From positions 8,325,506 through 8,389,505 of the forward strand of contig NC_066310.1 of assembly GCF_905404315.1 (NCBI RefSeq): 64,000 bases of DNA, read 5' to 3'. This stretch comes from Leptidea sinapis. Taxonomy: Eukaryota; Arthropoda; Insecta; Lepidoptera; Pieridae. The notes beneath the pieces are model-generated. The model had not been told where the DNA came from, did not search any database, and worked only from the letters and a program-made list of their open reading frames with translations. The position numbers were made by a program, and so were the translations under genes. How positions within the stretch are numbered: position 1 is the first letter of the stretch; every line of letters begins with the position of its first letter. Positions 38,101 through 53,100 of the stretch are shown here, in pieces.

Positions 38101-41100
38101 GCTATCTCCGTTTTTTATAAGATTATAGCCGTCATCTGCCAATCTATCATCGACTGCACGTTTCTTCACACTTCTGCACGATCTTTCTCCTTTTTATTAT
38201 ATATGCAAGCAAGACACTCTATCTAGACGTATAAATTATCTACGGTAACTGTCAAGACATCTGGAAAACACAATTTCAATTATTAATATCAGATACCTGT
38301 CTGTTTATAAAGCTTCTACATAAAACTTAATCAAATACCAAATACATTTAAATTATGTTAGACACTATTAAGGTATATTGTTCACAACGTATTTTTAAAT
38401 CTGTTACATAGACCACGTTCATGATTTATGGGTATATTGCCCCTTCAAAAATAATTACACTTGGTTATACAATTTTTTACACATTACTTTAATGAAGGCA
38501 CAAAGTTGATTATACACTGCACAGAACTACCTTATTGGTGTACAATTATACACAAATTGGTACAGGTATTTGGTATGTGTGAAGTAATTCTACGGTTGCT
38601 TCTCATATGGGTACAATTATTTTAATGGCAACAGAATATAACTAAATAATATAACATTGTTCTTACTTCTACATAAGTCTTACTCTTTGTAAATACTGAA
38701 ATTGCGATCGGATTATTTATGAAAGAGAACAAACGAGCATACGGATCACGGCTCCTGGCACACCAGAGGAATCACAGGAGCGTTGTCGGCCAATCAGACA
38801 AGTGTATTTTAATACATTTCCTGATTTTGGCGATTCGATAACCGATGTTATTAGATAAGCGTTTTCTTACTCTATGGATTTGGAAATTAAGATTGACACA
38901 TTGACGCATCTTCACTGAAATTATCTAGCCACAGAACGATATAACGGTGGTGATTAAAACTAATAAATATTGAGATGTGTGAAGGTTTCAAAAAACCAAG
39001 AAACCAGGAAACAAGATTTCACAAAAAACCCGTTAAACCTTATTCTTGTTAGGTTCTTTGTATGTCTAATATTTAAATAATTTAAAACATATTTACTACT
39101 TTCAACCTATATGTATTTTAGTTTGTTTTAAAACTAAAATATATTTTCTAGTATTAGAAACATACATACAGAAGTATTTATAATTGCTTGTTTTACCTAA
39201 CCTTGCCATAAATACTGAAACAAAAAAAAATATAATTTCGATTGCAAATAACATATTTTATTCCTTTTAAAGTGTGTTAGTTTAATACATAAATATAAAA
39301 CAATTTAAAATATAAAAAGCTTATTCGAAGTGGTCTCCATTGGCTGCAATACAGTCCTTTAAACGATCAGGCCAGTTATCAATAGAAGCACGCACTCTTT
39401 CCATGGGAAAATTCTTCACTGCCAATCGTATGGATTGTTTAGGGACTCCAAATTATCATGGTGCTTAGAGCAAGCCGTATTGTCCAAAACTGACCATAAA
39501 TCATAATCCAGCGGATTAAGATCGGGACTAGACGACGGCCAGTCTGTAGCTCTGATGAAGTCCGAAACGTTCGTTTACAACCAAGACTGCGTAGACTGAG
39601 CTTAATGACCCGGCGGCGAGTCTTACGGGAAGGATCATTCTTGGTTATTGAACATGGTGTTGTTAAGATGTTTCACTAACTTCTCAAGAATGGTATCTTG
39701 ACACACTTTTTCACAAAAGTACACAAAAAAGTACTCAGTCGCTCCCTGTTAGCTAATACGCCACCAAACTATCATTAAAGTCGGATAGTGCCCACGTTAC
39801 ACTCTGTCGACTAATTGGGAAGCTTCCTTAGAGCTTTGAGCATAAATACGGTCATTTTGTTGGTTAAAATGTTACTCAATTTTAAAAATTTCTCAAATTT
39901 CTCTCTGTGACCTCACTTTGTGTACCGCTTCAGTAGTTATTTGGATTTTACCACCCTATTCTTTTTTAAACTATCAGTTAAGAACTGACCAGTACGTTTC
40001 TTATAGGCTGCAAGCCCTAAGTTATCTTTTAAAATACGTGACATGGTTCTGGGTGCTATCTTCATCTCCCGAGATAAAATCTTTTGCTTTCGGACAGGAT
40101 TTCTTCGAATTCTTTCTCTTACTGCCAGATCTTTTTCTGTCACAAAGAGAGGAGGTCTCATTGTACCTTATTAGCCAAAAATTTTTCTAATACGAAGTGT
40201 GTGGAGAGTTTTAAAAATTGCAATTGGCTCCATACCTACTTTGTGTAATGCAATCACAGCGATTCAGTTCTCTTTATCACCCCACTCCATTTTAATATCG
40301 CAAAATATTGTACAATGTATTGGCGCCAAAATGAGAAACCGCAATGAACAATCATATAAAAATGACAGATTCCAAATTCAAATTTTGTTTATTTTTAATT
40401 GTAACAGCATGCTAGGCTAGACTATACTCAGTATTATTTTATCGTTTACCTACATTTCAATACTTTTTTATCTACAGTGGTGATCCTGTTTAGAAATCAA
40501 TGTTCCAAATTATTAGTTAAATAGGTGGGATAGGAAATAGGTGAGAATTACGATGAATGATTCCATTTCATATAGTTTACTTTCCCATAGATCCAGGATA
40601 ACACACAAGGCTGAAGTTATAAAAATATTTTATTGTCGTGAGCCTTTGATGCGTGAGCAAATTTTGATGTAAATTGGACGTGTTATGAAAATCGCAATAG
40701 ATACATATAGTGGAATACATCCCTACTAATAATACAAATGTGATTGTAAGTTTGTTTGTTACGCTTTCACGCCTAAACCACCGAATCGATTTTGATAATA
40801 ATTAGTACAGAGATAGACTAAACTTTGAAAACGGACATAGACTACCTGTAATTGCAAAAAAATAAACGGAGGGGTTGAAATAGGGGATGGTAGTTTGTAT
40901 GGACATTCGTCATTATCGAAGATAAAACCATGAAACTTTGTATTTAGGCACTTGATGAGAAATAATTTATAAAGTTCGAGCATTTTTGAAACTATGACCT
41001 ACTTGGGTTTGAAATAGGAGATTAAATTTCACAGGAAAATACTATTAAAGAGACTGTCCACAATGATAAGGGATATGCGCTATCATAGAAGAACGCTGCC

Positions 41101-44100
41101 AGCAGCGGAAAGAGCAGTTTGTGTGTGTATTATTTGAAAAGTATCCTAAAAAATTATTCAATTAATTATTCAACCCGGACGAAGTCGCGGGTAAAAGCTA
41201 GTAAGAGTATAAAAATAAATGAATGAAGAATGGAAACAGAAATTAGAAATATAAAATTTATCTTCTAACACAGATTAAATACCTTGCATCATTTTACGAT
41301 TATGCAAATCAAACTTGATTTTATACGGCTGTGGTAAAAACTAGTTAATAAAACTATAAATATTGTTATCATTATTATAAAAGCATATTTATGATACTAT
41401 AAATGTAGTTGTATATATCTGCCGACAGGGCAACGAACCCCCATCAATTACGAACCTCTTTTAAAACGGTCCTGAATAGATTTTTTTTATGGAAGATGAG
41501 GTCAAACGAACAAACCAGCTGACCTGTAAGCTGATATATTGTTACTTTTTTTATGAGAAAAGTAAAAAAACGAGCATGAGGACAATAAACAGATAGACTG
41601 ACAATCACTCTCAAAAACTGTCTAAAGTAAAACTTTGCCTTCGCGTCTTTTTCGCGTCAGCAGAGTTTACATTCTGTTTCGACCGCGCTTTGAATACAAC
41701 GCCACGAAGTGACAAAATGTTCAGTGAAAGACTTTCCAAACCTAAAAAGCATGGTTTCGCATTTCAGGTAAGTGCCTCTTTAAATTAACAAAATTGTGTA
41801 ACTATCTCGACGTTTTTAATCATCTTACTAGATAATTGCATTTCAATTACCAAAACAAAATGTTCTTGCCTCGTGTTCGCGTCCACGCGCATGATTCTAG
41901 CGCGTGACGTAGAGTTACTACTTCTAGTGAGCGTATTATACAATGCTGCGGTGATCAAATCATCAGGTGACCTGTATGCTCGCTTGTCCTCCTATTCAAT
42001 AAAAAAAATTCATTATGAATTTACGGTTTTGCTGTTTTGTTCAACTATAAGAAAATTTTTAATGATTAGGCACAATTATGATGCTGTGACTTAGGGATCT
42101 GCAAGAAGTGCTAAACGGATTTTCTTAAATAATATATACATCTACATAGACTATGACAGCTGTGAAAATATAAAAAAAAAATAAGATTAGAACGAACCTC
42201 TATTTTGAGCAATTCACGCACACTACCACAAAAAGTGTCATACAGATCACGAGAGTAAGACTTAGCTTGTCACGCACACTAACTAGTATTCCTGGCCTGT
42301 TTTCATCAGTTGTATAACAACAAGAGATCGTATAAATTATCTTAGCGGATTTTATTGAACATTTGATTCGTCGCCTTGGTCTCCTCACTTCTTGTAAAAA
42401 TGGTTTGATACTATTATGTTTTTCATGCCAATTACATAATATTTGAAAGAATCATTACACCTATAACTTTTAGTTCAGTTTAATAATAAAATGTTTTGTT
42501 AATAAAGCTTATGATATTAGTTTTTTTAATAAGTAGCTTTCAATATAAACTGAATGAAGACTCCCAGTCTAGATAATATTATAAAAGCAGCAAGTATAGA
42601 GGCGTAAACCTACAGCGAAGTACTAATCTCAGATGAACATCTATTTTAAATTCAATGGTATAAGTAAGCAAAATTTATTAAAGCAATATAAATTCGTACT
42701 GAAATGAATGACTAATATAAAAAGGTGTGTTGGTACACACCTTTTAATTTATGCTTATGACACCAAAAAGTAGAACGTATATTTGCTTTAACTTTTTTTT
42801 TTAATACAGTTGTCAAACATGGCGTACTTCAGATAGATTTTCTTTAACGAGCTCAATCATTACTTTTACAGTTTAGTTTTAATGTCAATTTAAAAAGTTT
42901 TATAGCTAGAATGTACCATACAGATTTAATTTAATTATTCTGACATTTTTGTCAAAAAACGAATAGGCTGTATTGTACGATGCCGTTGCCACATTTCGTT
43001 GTGAAAAAAAGTCCAGTTGCAAAAACGCGCCATTTTCTGTAAGTTGAAAATAACATATTTAATTTTATACTTAATTTGTTTTTTACTTTTTCCCACAATT
43101 GCATTACAAAACATCGTGTGATACTCGGACGTGTAGGTTATTGTAAAATCGGGAGAATAAAAACCCTCGACTTCCGCCCGGGCTTGTTAATGACAGCTTG
43201 TTTGCAATAATTTTCCGCCCTTTTATCACAATGTACTATAATTTCACAGGCAAATCTTGAATATAGCTAATAAAAGATCTTTCAGTTGTTATCAGTTGAA
43301 ACAAAAAAAAAAGAGTCTTTTAGACTTCGATGTGCATTTTTGTTTATAGAACTTCAATGGAACTTCATATCTATGGAAATTTAAGCTCTGTTCAAACTTA
43401 GGCGAATAACGCGAGGGACGCGGGACGGAAGTCGCTCGCGCCGATTGTGTCAGCTAACTTGTATGGACGTGTTCAAATTGACGCGAGTAATCGCTCAAGT
43501 TGAAGCGAATCAGAGCGGGACGCCCGGCGGGAGAGTTTGATCTCACAATGCATGATGTTTCTCCACTGAAGAACCAAAAATGACACGCAGGAAGTCGCGT
43601 CAGTTTGAGAGGCAAAGCGAGCGAGCGAATTACGCTAAAACGTCCAGCTTTGTTTGAACAGAGCTTTAGCTAGATTTATGCAGGGTGATTCTACCATTAC
43701 TACTAGATATAATTTATTTCAACAGACAAATGCATTAATTACCCTTGGTATTTCATAAGCTTGTGGACGTATAGAAATCTTAATAAATGCGTCTCTTCAT
43801 TCGTTTATTACGTCGTAAAAGCGTCGACTATATAAAGCTGAGCGATTATCCAATATAAACCTCCTTACAATATATTCCAATTAACAGATTGATATATAAA
43901 TTGCTTTGCCAACAATGGTGAAAGAGTAGAGTAAAAAGCACATTGATGTTCATGAAAGCACAATGCTTAATCACGCACGACTCCTAACTATAAGGCTGAG
44001 GACTTACCGAGCGGTTTTTTAAACGCTCATGCTACTTGCTTATTTACAGTAACGGGCTGTCTTGGATCGAAATTAATAATTAATTGCTTAATTACGGCAC

Positions 44101-47100
44101 TATAGCCCTTGATGGGTCTATCCTTGACGTCTTCATCAATTTTTTTCTATATCATTCATTCCACTGACCTCCCTTCTCCAAAACGACCTCCTTCCGAAGT
44201 CTCTCAGATCTTCCTCGTTACTCGGATTTTCTAATACACTTTGGGGCTTTTTCAGTTTTCTATTGAGATATCTGTTTTATCAATAGTTTTGGTATATCTA
44301 TTTTTTAACATTTGTTTATGATTAACCGCCCATCCTGAACTTTGTGACTTACACAACTTCAAGGTCGTTTTCTTATGTATTAATGCCTCCAATTTATAAT
44401 TCAATTAAATGTCATCGAATTCAATTACACGTTATTCTGGCTGAAAATAAATTGAATTGACACAATAAACCATAACACATTATTGGATAAACATATTTTT
44501 AGTATACAATACATACCAAGGCGTACTAACCGCTCCGTCTGCTATAGTCCTAAGCCCTTCCTTAACACAGTATTATGTCACACATTAAAATAGACCTTAC
44601 TCCTTACAGACACAGTGAAATTTTGAGCACCACAATGTTTTGCTTTGATATCGAATAAGTTAGAATAAATCAGGCTTTGCATGAACTTTCTCAGTGAATT
44701 CAAGTTAATGCGATTTATTTAAATTGCTCTATATATACGACTAACAGGGCTCTTTAAATCTAAATCGCCATCTTAAATTAGATGCAAACTTTGACTATTA
44801 GAAAGCCAATTATTGGTATAAATCCTTTTTTCTTTCTGGTAGGGTAAAGTGTACTTAATACATAGATGATTTTAAACGGCTTATGCACTAGTTGTGCCCA
44901 CACTTTGTCATCATCATCATCATAGCAGCCAGAAGATTTCCACTGCTGGACAAAGGCCTCCCCTAAAGATCTAACTTTTTACCAGTGGGAGGCTCCTTTG
45001 CACAGGAAGCCGGCTGTGGAGCAGTATTATGTAAACATTACTGTGTTTCGGTCCGAAGGGCGCCGTTGTGAAATTACTGGGCAAATGAGACTTAATATCT
45101 TATGTCTCAAGGTGACGAGCGCAATTGTAGTACCGCTCAGAATTTTTGGGTTTTTCAAGAATCCTGAGCGGCACTGCATTGCAATGGGTAGGGCGTATCA
45201 ATTACCATCAGCTGAACGTCCTGCTCGTTTTATACCTTATAATCATAAAAAAACTACACGATGATCGGCCATTCGCTGCCTTCATACAACGTATACCGGC
45301 AATTCTGACCAGATCGTCGGTCCACCTTGTGGAGGTCCTACCAACACTACGTCCTCCGGTACGTGGTCGCCATTCGAGATTTTTACTGCTCCACCGGCCA
45401 TCTGTCCTTTGAACTATGTGCCCTGCCCACTGCCCCTTCAGTTTCGCAATCATTTGGGATATATCAGTGACTTTGGTTGTGATACAAATCTCCTCATTTC
45501 TGATTCGATCTCACAGTCTGAGGATAGCCCTCACCAGTGCCCTCTGAGCAACCTTGAGCTGTCCCATCAGGCTGACTCTTTGTCAGCGTGGACTTCAATC
45601 TCTCTCGGCATGTTTATATATAAGATATAACGCGTTATCTCTGTTTATTCTTTAGTATGATAATTTACATCATTATTTTGATGTTTGTTCATTGAGCACG
45701 TTGGGAGATTGAATTCGATAATGACATGTGTACGTGAAGACGCAACCAATGCCAGTATACCTCAATAATGATTGTTAAACGTTGATAAACCTAACTAAAT
45801 AAACAGCCATTTAGTAATGGTATGGTAGCCATGATTGTATCGTCGACATAGCGTGGACAAGCTCGAAACATTGTAGTGAAATCCTCCCGTATCTTATTAA
45901 CGCCTTAGGCCACATTTACATATAATATGCGACACACCGCATGTAAAACATCTGCAATCGCCATACCTATCAGCACACTACCGCTGCCTTGATATCTAAC
46001 AAAGCGTCCGTGTTTTTATTTCCGCACGTTTCAACTTCACCCATTTCTATCACAGCGAATGTATAATTCAAAACTCGTTGTTCTTCTTTCAAAAAAAGTT
46101 CTAAAGTAAGAAAATCAATATCTGTATCTACGGAGAAAACTATCTCCAGAAATTATTTCATCAGTTTTTAAATCTGTGGGTCGCGGCCCAATTAGGGTTT
46201 TAACTAGGGTGGAAAGCCTTACTTGGAGGGTCGCCTGCAGAAGTTAAAGGCAAGGTAGACTACAATAAAAAAAAATGTAGTGAGGGCTTGTTAATTTATC
46301 AAATAATTCTCAAATTGTGCTATTTTCAAATTTTATAAATCAAAGTGACGTCTATTTCTCTTTTTAGTTTTTACAAGCTGACCCCACACACGCTGTTCTG
46401 TCAATAGAATAATAAATGATGTACTTACCTTTGCATTTCGGGAACAATGTAGTCTAAATCCATCGAAAATTAATGATTTTATAATATGTAGTAATAAACT
46501 GATAAGGATTAATATCGTATTTGTGTAAACAGCTTTTATTATTAAACTGGAAACAGTATGTTATACATAAGAGATAGACATGCCATATGCAGACAACTGT
46601 AGACCTATATAAGAAACAAAATTGCACCATACATTTGTTATATCTCAAAGAGTTTCAACAGCGTTTTCATTGAAAGCACACTTAAGTAGTGAACCTGGCC
46701 TGTTTTTATCGGTTTTGTAGCAGCAAGAGGCTCTATATAGACGTATAAATTATCTAAGATAATATGAATTTTGTTCGTAAAGTGCGGTTTTCCCTTGAAA
46801 AGTTCCTTAGCTTTCTTCCACGTACTACAAAGCTGTGGAATGAGCTTCTTTGTGCAGTGTTTCCGGGACGATACAACATGCGTACCTTCAAAATAAGCGC
46901 GCACACCTTCCTTAAAGGCCGGCAACGCTCCTGTGATTCCTCTGGTGTTGCAAGAGAATGTGGATGGCGATGATCACTTAAGCCTTACACCAGGTGACCC
47001 GTACGCTCGTTTGTCCTCCTTTTTCATAAAAAAAATTAAATAAAATTACATTGTATTTCAGAATAACACGTGGAGTCCCAATGGCGAGGAATCGATCTGG

Positions 47101-50100
47101 CAAAAAGTTGAAGGTCAATCAATGTCATTATACGCGGCCTACTACGACCACAGGGCACCTCAACACTACATACGAATTCTCGGCATATTTCGCGGTGAGT
47201 TACTACATTACACTTATACTCTCTTAATTATTTAAGTGAGAAATAGCAGATTAAATGTTATTTATGAAGGACACAGGCAGAATATCAGACATACTTGAAG
47301 GTCTGTACCGCTGGAGCTGGAGTACTCCACAAATATTTATAACTAGCTGACCCAGCAAACGTTGTTATGCTATATAAATTATTTTTAAAGTTAAACCGTT
47401 TCTTGGACATTGCAACATTACTTAATTTTTCTAAAATAAAAGAATTTTTCTAATAAACGTAGCCTACTCTTTATTACATAAGCTACCTGCCAATAAAAGT
47501 CCCGTCAAAATCGGTCCAGCCATTTCAGAGATTATCCGGAACAAACAGGCAGACAAAAATTGTAAAATATGTTATTTTGGTATATGTACCGTATATATAT
47601 TCATTTACATCTAGTAAAAACCGGTTATTTCAATATTACAAACAGACACTCCAATTTTATTTATATGTATAGATTAAGCGGAGAAGTGGCTTTTCTCTGT
47701 CAGACCATTTGTTCTAACATCTCCGAAATGGCTGACCCAAATTCTATTCTAAGATAAATTATCTAGATAGAGTCTTGCTGTTAGATTACCGATGAAAACA
47801 GGCCAGGTTTATTACTTTAGTGTGCGTGACAAGCTACGTCGTACACTCGCGATTTGTACGACACTTTGTGTTAATGTGCGTGCATTGCTTAAAATAGAGG
47901 TTAACTGTTAACCTCAATTTTTTCAACCTTTTAACAGCATCCACAGTCTGTCTCGACGTATAAATGATCTAAGGTTTTATTTTTATTCTGGTTAACTAGA
48001 TCAAAGTATTTAATTTTACCGCCAAACTTTTAGAGAAATTGCTTTATAAACTTAGCTGGACTCGCTTAGAAAATTTATTACTATTTAAATAAGTTAGAAG
48101 TAAGAATATGAATAAAAGTTAAAAATAATAATAAAGGCTCATGGATTTATCTATTTCCTTCGCTACATAGCTTTCTTTTAACGCGGTTCGTATATACCTA
48201 TATGTGGACTCAACCTAACCGTTGGTGAATTATAAATTAAATAAATGTGTAAAGTAAAATAAAAAAATATATATATATTGTTATAAAATATATTTGTGTA
48301 ATTTTTGGCTGGCTTTTTGATTAGTTGCAAATTCAAATATTTTCATTCAGGCACTTTATAAAAACACTATTATTTATTTATAAATTCGATATTTACCTAT
48401 TTATTACAATAACATTCGGTTGACATGACTGTTAAATCTTATATATAATATTCTCGTGTCACAATGTTCGTTCCCGTACTCCTCCGAAACGGCTTGACTG
48501 ATTCTCATGAAATTTTGTGAGCATATTGAGTAGGTCTGAGAATCGGCCAACATCTACTTTTCATCCCCCTAAATGTTAAGGGTGGTCCACACGATTTTTT
48601 TTTTTTTAATTTTTTTGACATTTTTTTTTAAATTTGTTTGATTATGAGTCAGCATTAAAAAATACATACAACTTCAAATTTTCACCCATCTACGAACAAC
48701 AGTAAGTATCTGATTTAATATTACCCTTAGTAAATTAAAACTTATAAACACACACACACAATTCAACTTAAATTACAAAGCATTCTTCATCTACTTTTTG
48801 ATACATTAATAACAAAAATGTCACGAAAGATTATTTAACATAATACATTAAAACTCAATGCGATATTTTTATTCTATTAATCACTATTAACTAATTAAAG
48901 ATTAAAGAATGTATTGCCAACCTAATGACCTAGCAATTGTGGTGTCTCCTGTACGAGTTAAGAACAAATCTGTTCACAGTTCAACACTGATGGCAGATTT
49001 TTTTTTTATTTATAGTATTCGGAAAACGTACAGTACCTATACACCGATACAGTTTTCACTATTATGTATTTTATTTATTAAATAAGCAGTATTCTAAAGC
49101 AAATACATAAATATAATTATAAAAGTTGTATACCTCACTTACAGGCTAACTCAACATGCATAATGAAATAAAAAACAATACAAAATATTTTTAAAAACCT
49201 AAACTTACTAAAAAATATTACAAAAAAAAACACAAATATTTAAACTACTAAACAAAACTATTGAATGTATCAACGTGAGAGTAAAAATAAAATAAAATAG
49301 AAGAAAAAAACAAATCAGCAATTATTGTAATACACAGCAACGTAAAAATACAGTAACTAAACAGTAAAATACACATTATTTCCTTTAAGAATTCTATAAT
49401 ATTAGCTAAATCTATTAAAGAAATAATAAATTTTGCCTAACAAAACAAATATTGAAGAAAAAAACAAACGACAATATGCATTTAAATATTATTTGAAACA
49501 CGTGCTATCTCAATTTCCTGGCGCGCAACTTCCAAAAACAACAGATACGTCGCCATCTTTATGGCTTCATAAGATTCTTGTTTTAATAAGTAAACTCACG
49601 TCGCGCACAGATTTCGATCAGGAGTCGTTCGCACTCAACATATAAATAAAGGAATCCAATTAATTGAACTCCTCTGGGAGTGAGCAGTATCAAGTAAATC
49701 TGCCGACTACCGCCTAAGGTCTCCTCCGCTACAGCAGTGTGTTTTAAAACGTCATATTTTTATTAACCTGTCAAGTATATGTTGGCATGTGGCAAAATAA
49801 CGAACTAATGATTTATTATTAATAATAATAATTAGTTTCAATATATTTAATTACACAATTAATCTATTAAACTTTACGTTATTGTTCAATGATATTTCAT
49901 CTTTATAATTATGTTCTGAGCAGATATTACGGAGATTTTATCACGTCATAGCGCCAGAAGCGCCCCCATATAAAGTTCAAGTTACAATTGAGGCGGTGTA
50001 GTCGCAAACCTGTCAATTAATTATATTTATAAAGCTCACTGTCTTAATTGATTATAAGTTATTTATAGAACGAAAATATTACTTCTGTTTATCTCCGCAT

Positions 50101-53100
50101 CTCTTCTACGTTGACTTTAAATTTTAACAAGAAGTTAGATGTTTATCTAATTTCGTAGTAATGATGCAACTGTCCAATTAGGTTTAAAGATCATTTATAC
50201 TCATTAAAAACAATCCGGGGTCTTCTGCTTTTCTGATCACCCAATGTCCCATCTGAGCTATAATAGTCTTGCATATAGTGGCGAAATTTACCTTTGTATT
50301 CTAATGTTATTGTAGCAGTTTCTCATTAAAACACGGATAAAACTGCATTTTTAAAAAATTGAAGCCTAAGCGATTTCTCGCCCCCGAAACTAACTGTATA
50401 CTAAATTTCATTAAAATCTTAGGAGCCGTTTCCAAGATTCAGAATATATGTCTATATATATATACATTGAAAATGGTCATTGTTTGAGGCTCAATCACGC
50501 CTGAACCACTGATCGTATCGACGTGAAACTACCACTATTCGATGTGAGTTTATCCTAGATGGTTTATGGCTTTTATTAATAATAATCTATAAAAATCAAT
50601 TAGGAATAGTATCTTGTAAATTAATGATGCCATCATAAACATAACTTATAAAAAACCGAGTCTCGCAACTCAGTTCTTCTACCGTAAAAAGTTTTGAGAT
50701 CCATGTAATACCACGTCTTTCAATTTATTTTTACCCTTATTCATAATAGTCTGCTAACTTAAAGCATTGCTAATTCTCACTCTGTCTTCTTCTATTGACC
50801 TAGTCAGAATGAGAAAAAACACTTCTAAGCTATTTAAAGTTAGCGGACCATTATGAATAAGGGGGATAGTCTCTACTTAACGGTCCTTCTGTCTTAAGTT
50901 ATTACATAATTAGCTAACCTAACAACATGTTATAGTGAGCATATCAATATTGATAGTATTTTATGTTTTAAATAAATAGATTAACTAGGAAATCGCATGA
51001 ATACACAGTGTGTGTTTATTAAAATTTATTTCACAATTTACATATTATATATAAATATCCGGACAACCGAGCCTTGCTCGAATTTTTAAGAATGTACAAA
51101 CTTGAATTTAAAAAAAAAGTAATAGGACATCTGGATTCGAACCGGGTCTTCTGCTTTCCGGATCACCCAATGTCCCATCTGAGCTACTATAGTCTTGTAT
51201 ATAGTGTCGAAATTTACCTTTGTATTCTAAAGTTATTGTAGCTGTTTCTCATTAAAACGGATAAAACTACATTTTTTTAAATTGAAACCTAGCTAGATGG
51301 ATTTATCGCCCCCGAAACCCCCTATATACTAAATTTTATGAAAATCGTTGGAGCCGATTCCGAGATTCCAATTATATATATATACAAGAATTGCTCATTT
51401 AAAGATATAAGATTAGATTGTTTAGTGCGATAGCCATGTCAATCTTTTTATTATATATATTTGATTATTCATATTTTATCATTTATAATTCGTGATCTCA
51501 TATATAATATATGGGATAACAAAGGTATTTTAAACAGTTAGTCTAGAAAACTGAACCAAATTTAAAAAAAAAATCCTTGACTTATACACAAAATCCTAAT
51601 TTTATTCTCAATTTGAAGCTTCCATGTCTGCTTGAAGTGCCTTAAACTTTTGATGATCGGTCAGTCAGTCAGTGAGTGACAAAATTAAGAAACTTTGACT
51701 ATTTATAATCCAAATTCTCACATGGAGTACTGTTCTCACCTCTCGGCGGGTGCTCCCCAGTACCAGCTTCTTCCATTTGACTGCATACAACGAAGAGCGG
51801 TTCGAATCATTGACGATCAAGTCATCTCCGATCGGCTTGGTTCTCTAGCATTGCGTAGAGATGTGGGTTCTCTCTGCATCTTCTACCGCATTTATCACGG
51901 GGACTGCTCAGAGGAGCTGTTCGGGTTGATTCCAGCGGCGAATTCCACCACCGGACATTACGTGCAAAGTACCATCCGCATCACGTAGACGTCTGCCACT
52001 TTGTGGAATCAACTACCGGCAGCGGTCTTCCCGAACAGATACGACTTAGGGACCTTTAAGAAAAAAGCATACTCCCACCTTAAAGGCCGGCAACGCATTT
52101 CTTGACACACCTGTTGTTGCGGATGTCCATGGGCGGTTGCCTCACCTCTCCCCATCCCGTGAGCCTCTTGCCCGTTTGCCCCCTCTCATATAAAAAAAAA
52201 CAAATTCAAATATTTTTATTCAAAATAAGATGTGACGATGATGTCCTATTGAATGTCTAAAACTACCACCCATTCCACAATGAATGCCTCAGACCTGAGA
52301 AGAATGGGCGCAACAAACTCATCGGGCTTTTTTTTTCTTTAAGTCAATTTTAAGTTAAGTTTGAAATTTGAAATACAACTGAGTTTATACAATTCAGGCT
52401 TCTAATTTTATGCAGAACGAAGTTATAGGGGGTCAAAAATGGCCTGAACTGTTTCGAGAAAAGGTTGGTATGGCCGTGCCGCTTGTCTTTGCTCGACTTG
52501 GCGGGGGAACTCCCGTGCTCCCAGATAATATCCTGTTAAACAATTATCTTTATAAGTTCCAAATGATACATTCAAATATTGACATTGTAAACACTTCAAT
52601 CCCGACGAAGTAACAAAAACTGAGAATTTACCCGAAGGAGCGTTACATAGCCGTACATGAAAGCTTAGTCTCACTCAATACTCTTAAAGTAAACTGAAGC
52701 TAAATTATGGGTACCAAAACGGCGCTTATTTCTGCTGTAAAGTTATTACATTACTGTGTTTCGGTCTGAAGGGCGCCGTAGCTAGTGAAATAACTGGGCA
52801 AATGAGACTTGACAACTTATGTGTCAAGGTGAATTTTTGAATTTTTGGGTTTTTCAATAATCCTGAGCGGCATTGCATTGTAATGGGCAGGGCATATCAA
52901 TTACCAACAGCTGAACGTCCTGCTCGTCTCGTCTCTAATCTTCATTAAAAAAAAACTATAATACATTATATAGATATAAACCAATGGTCATTGAGTGGCT
53001 ATCAGTTGTGGTATGGTGGTATAAGTAGTGATTCAATAAAACTAATTAATTCAAGTCTAATACATAACAGTTTAATCTACTTTAACAATTCACACACACA

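Noticed and set aside
49433..49645. A 70-residue ORF in intron 2
   Set aside because: AT-rich, low-information peptide, no splice or family support.
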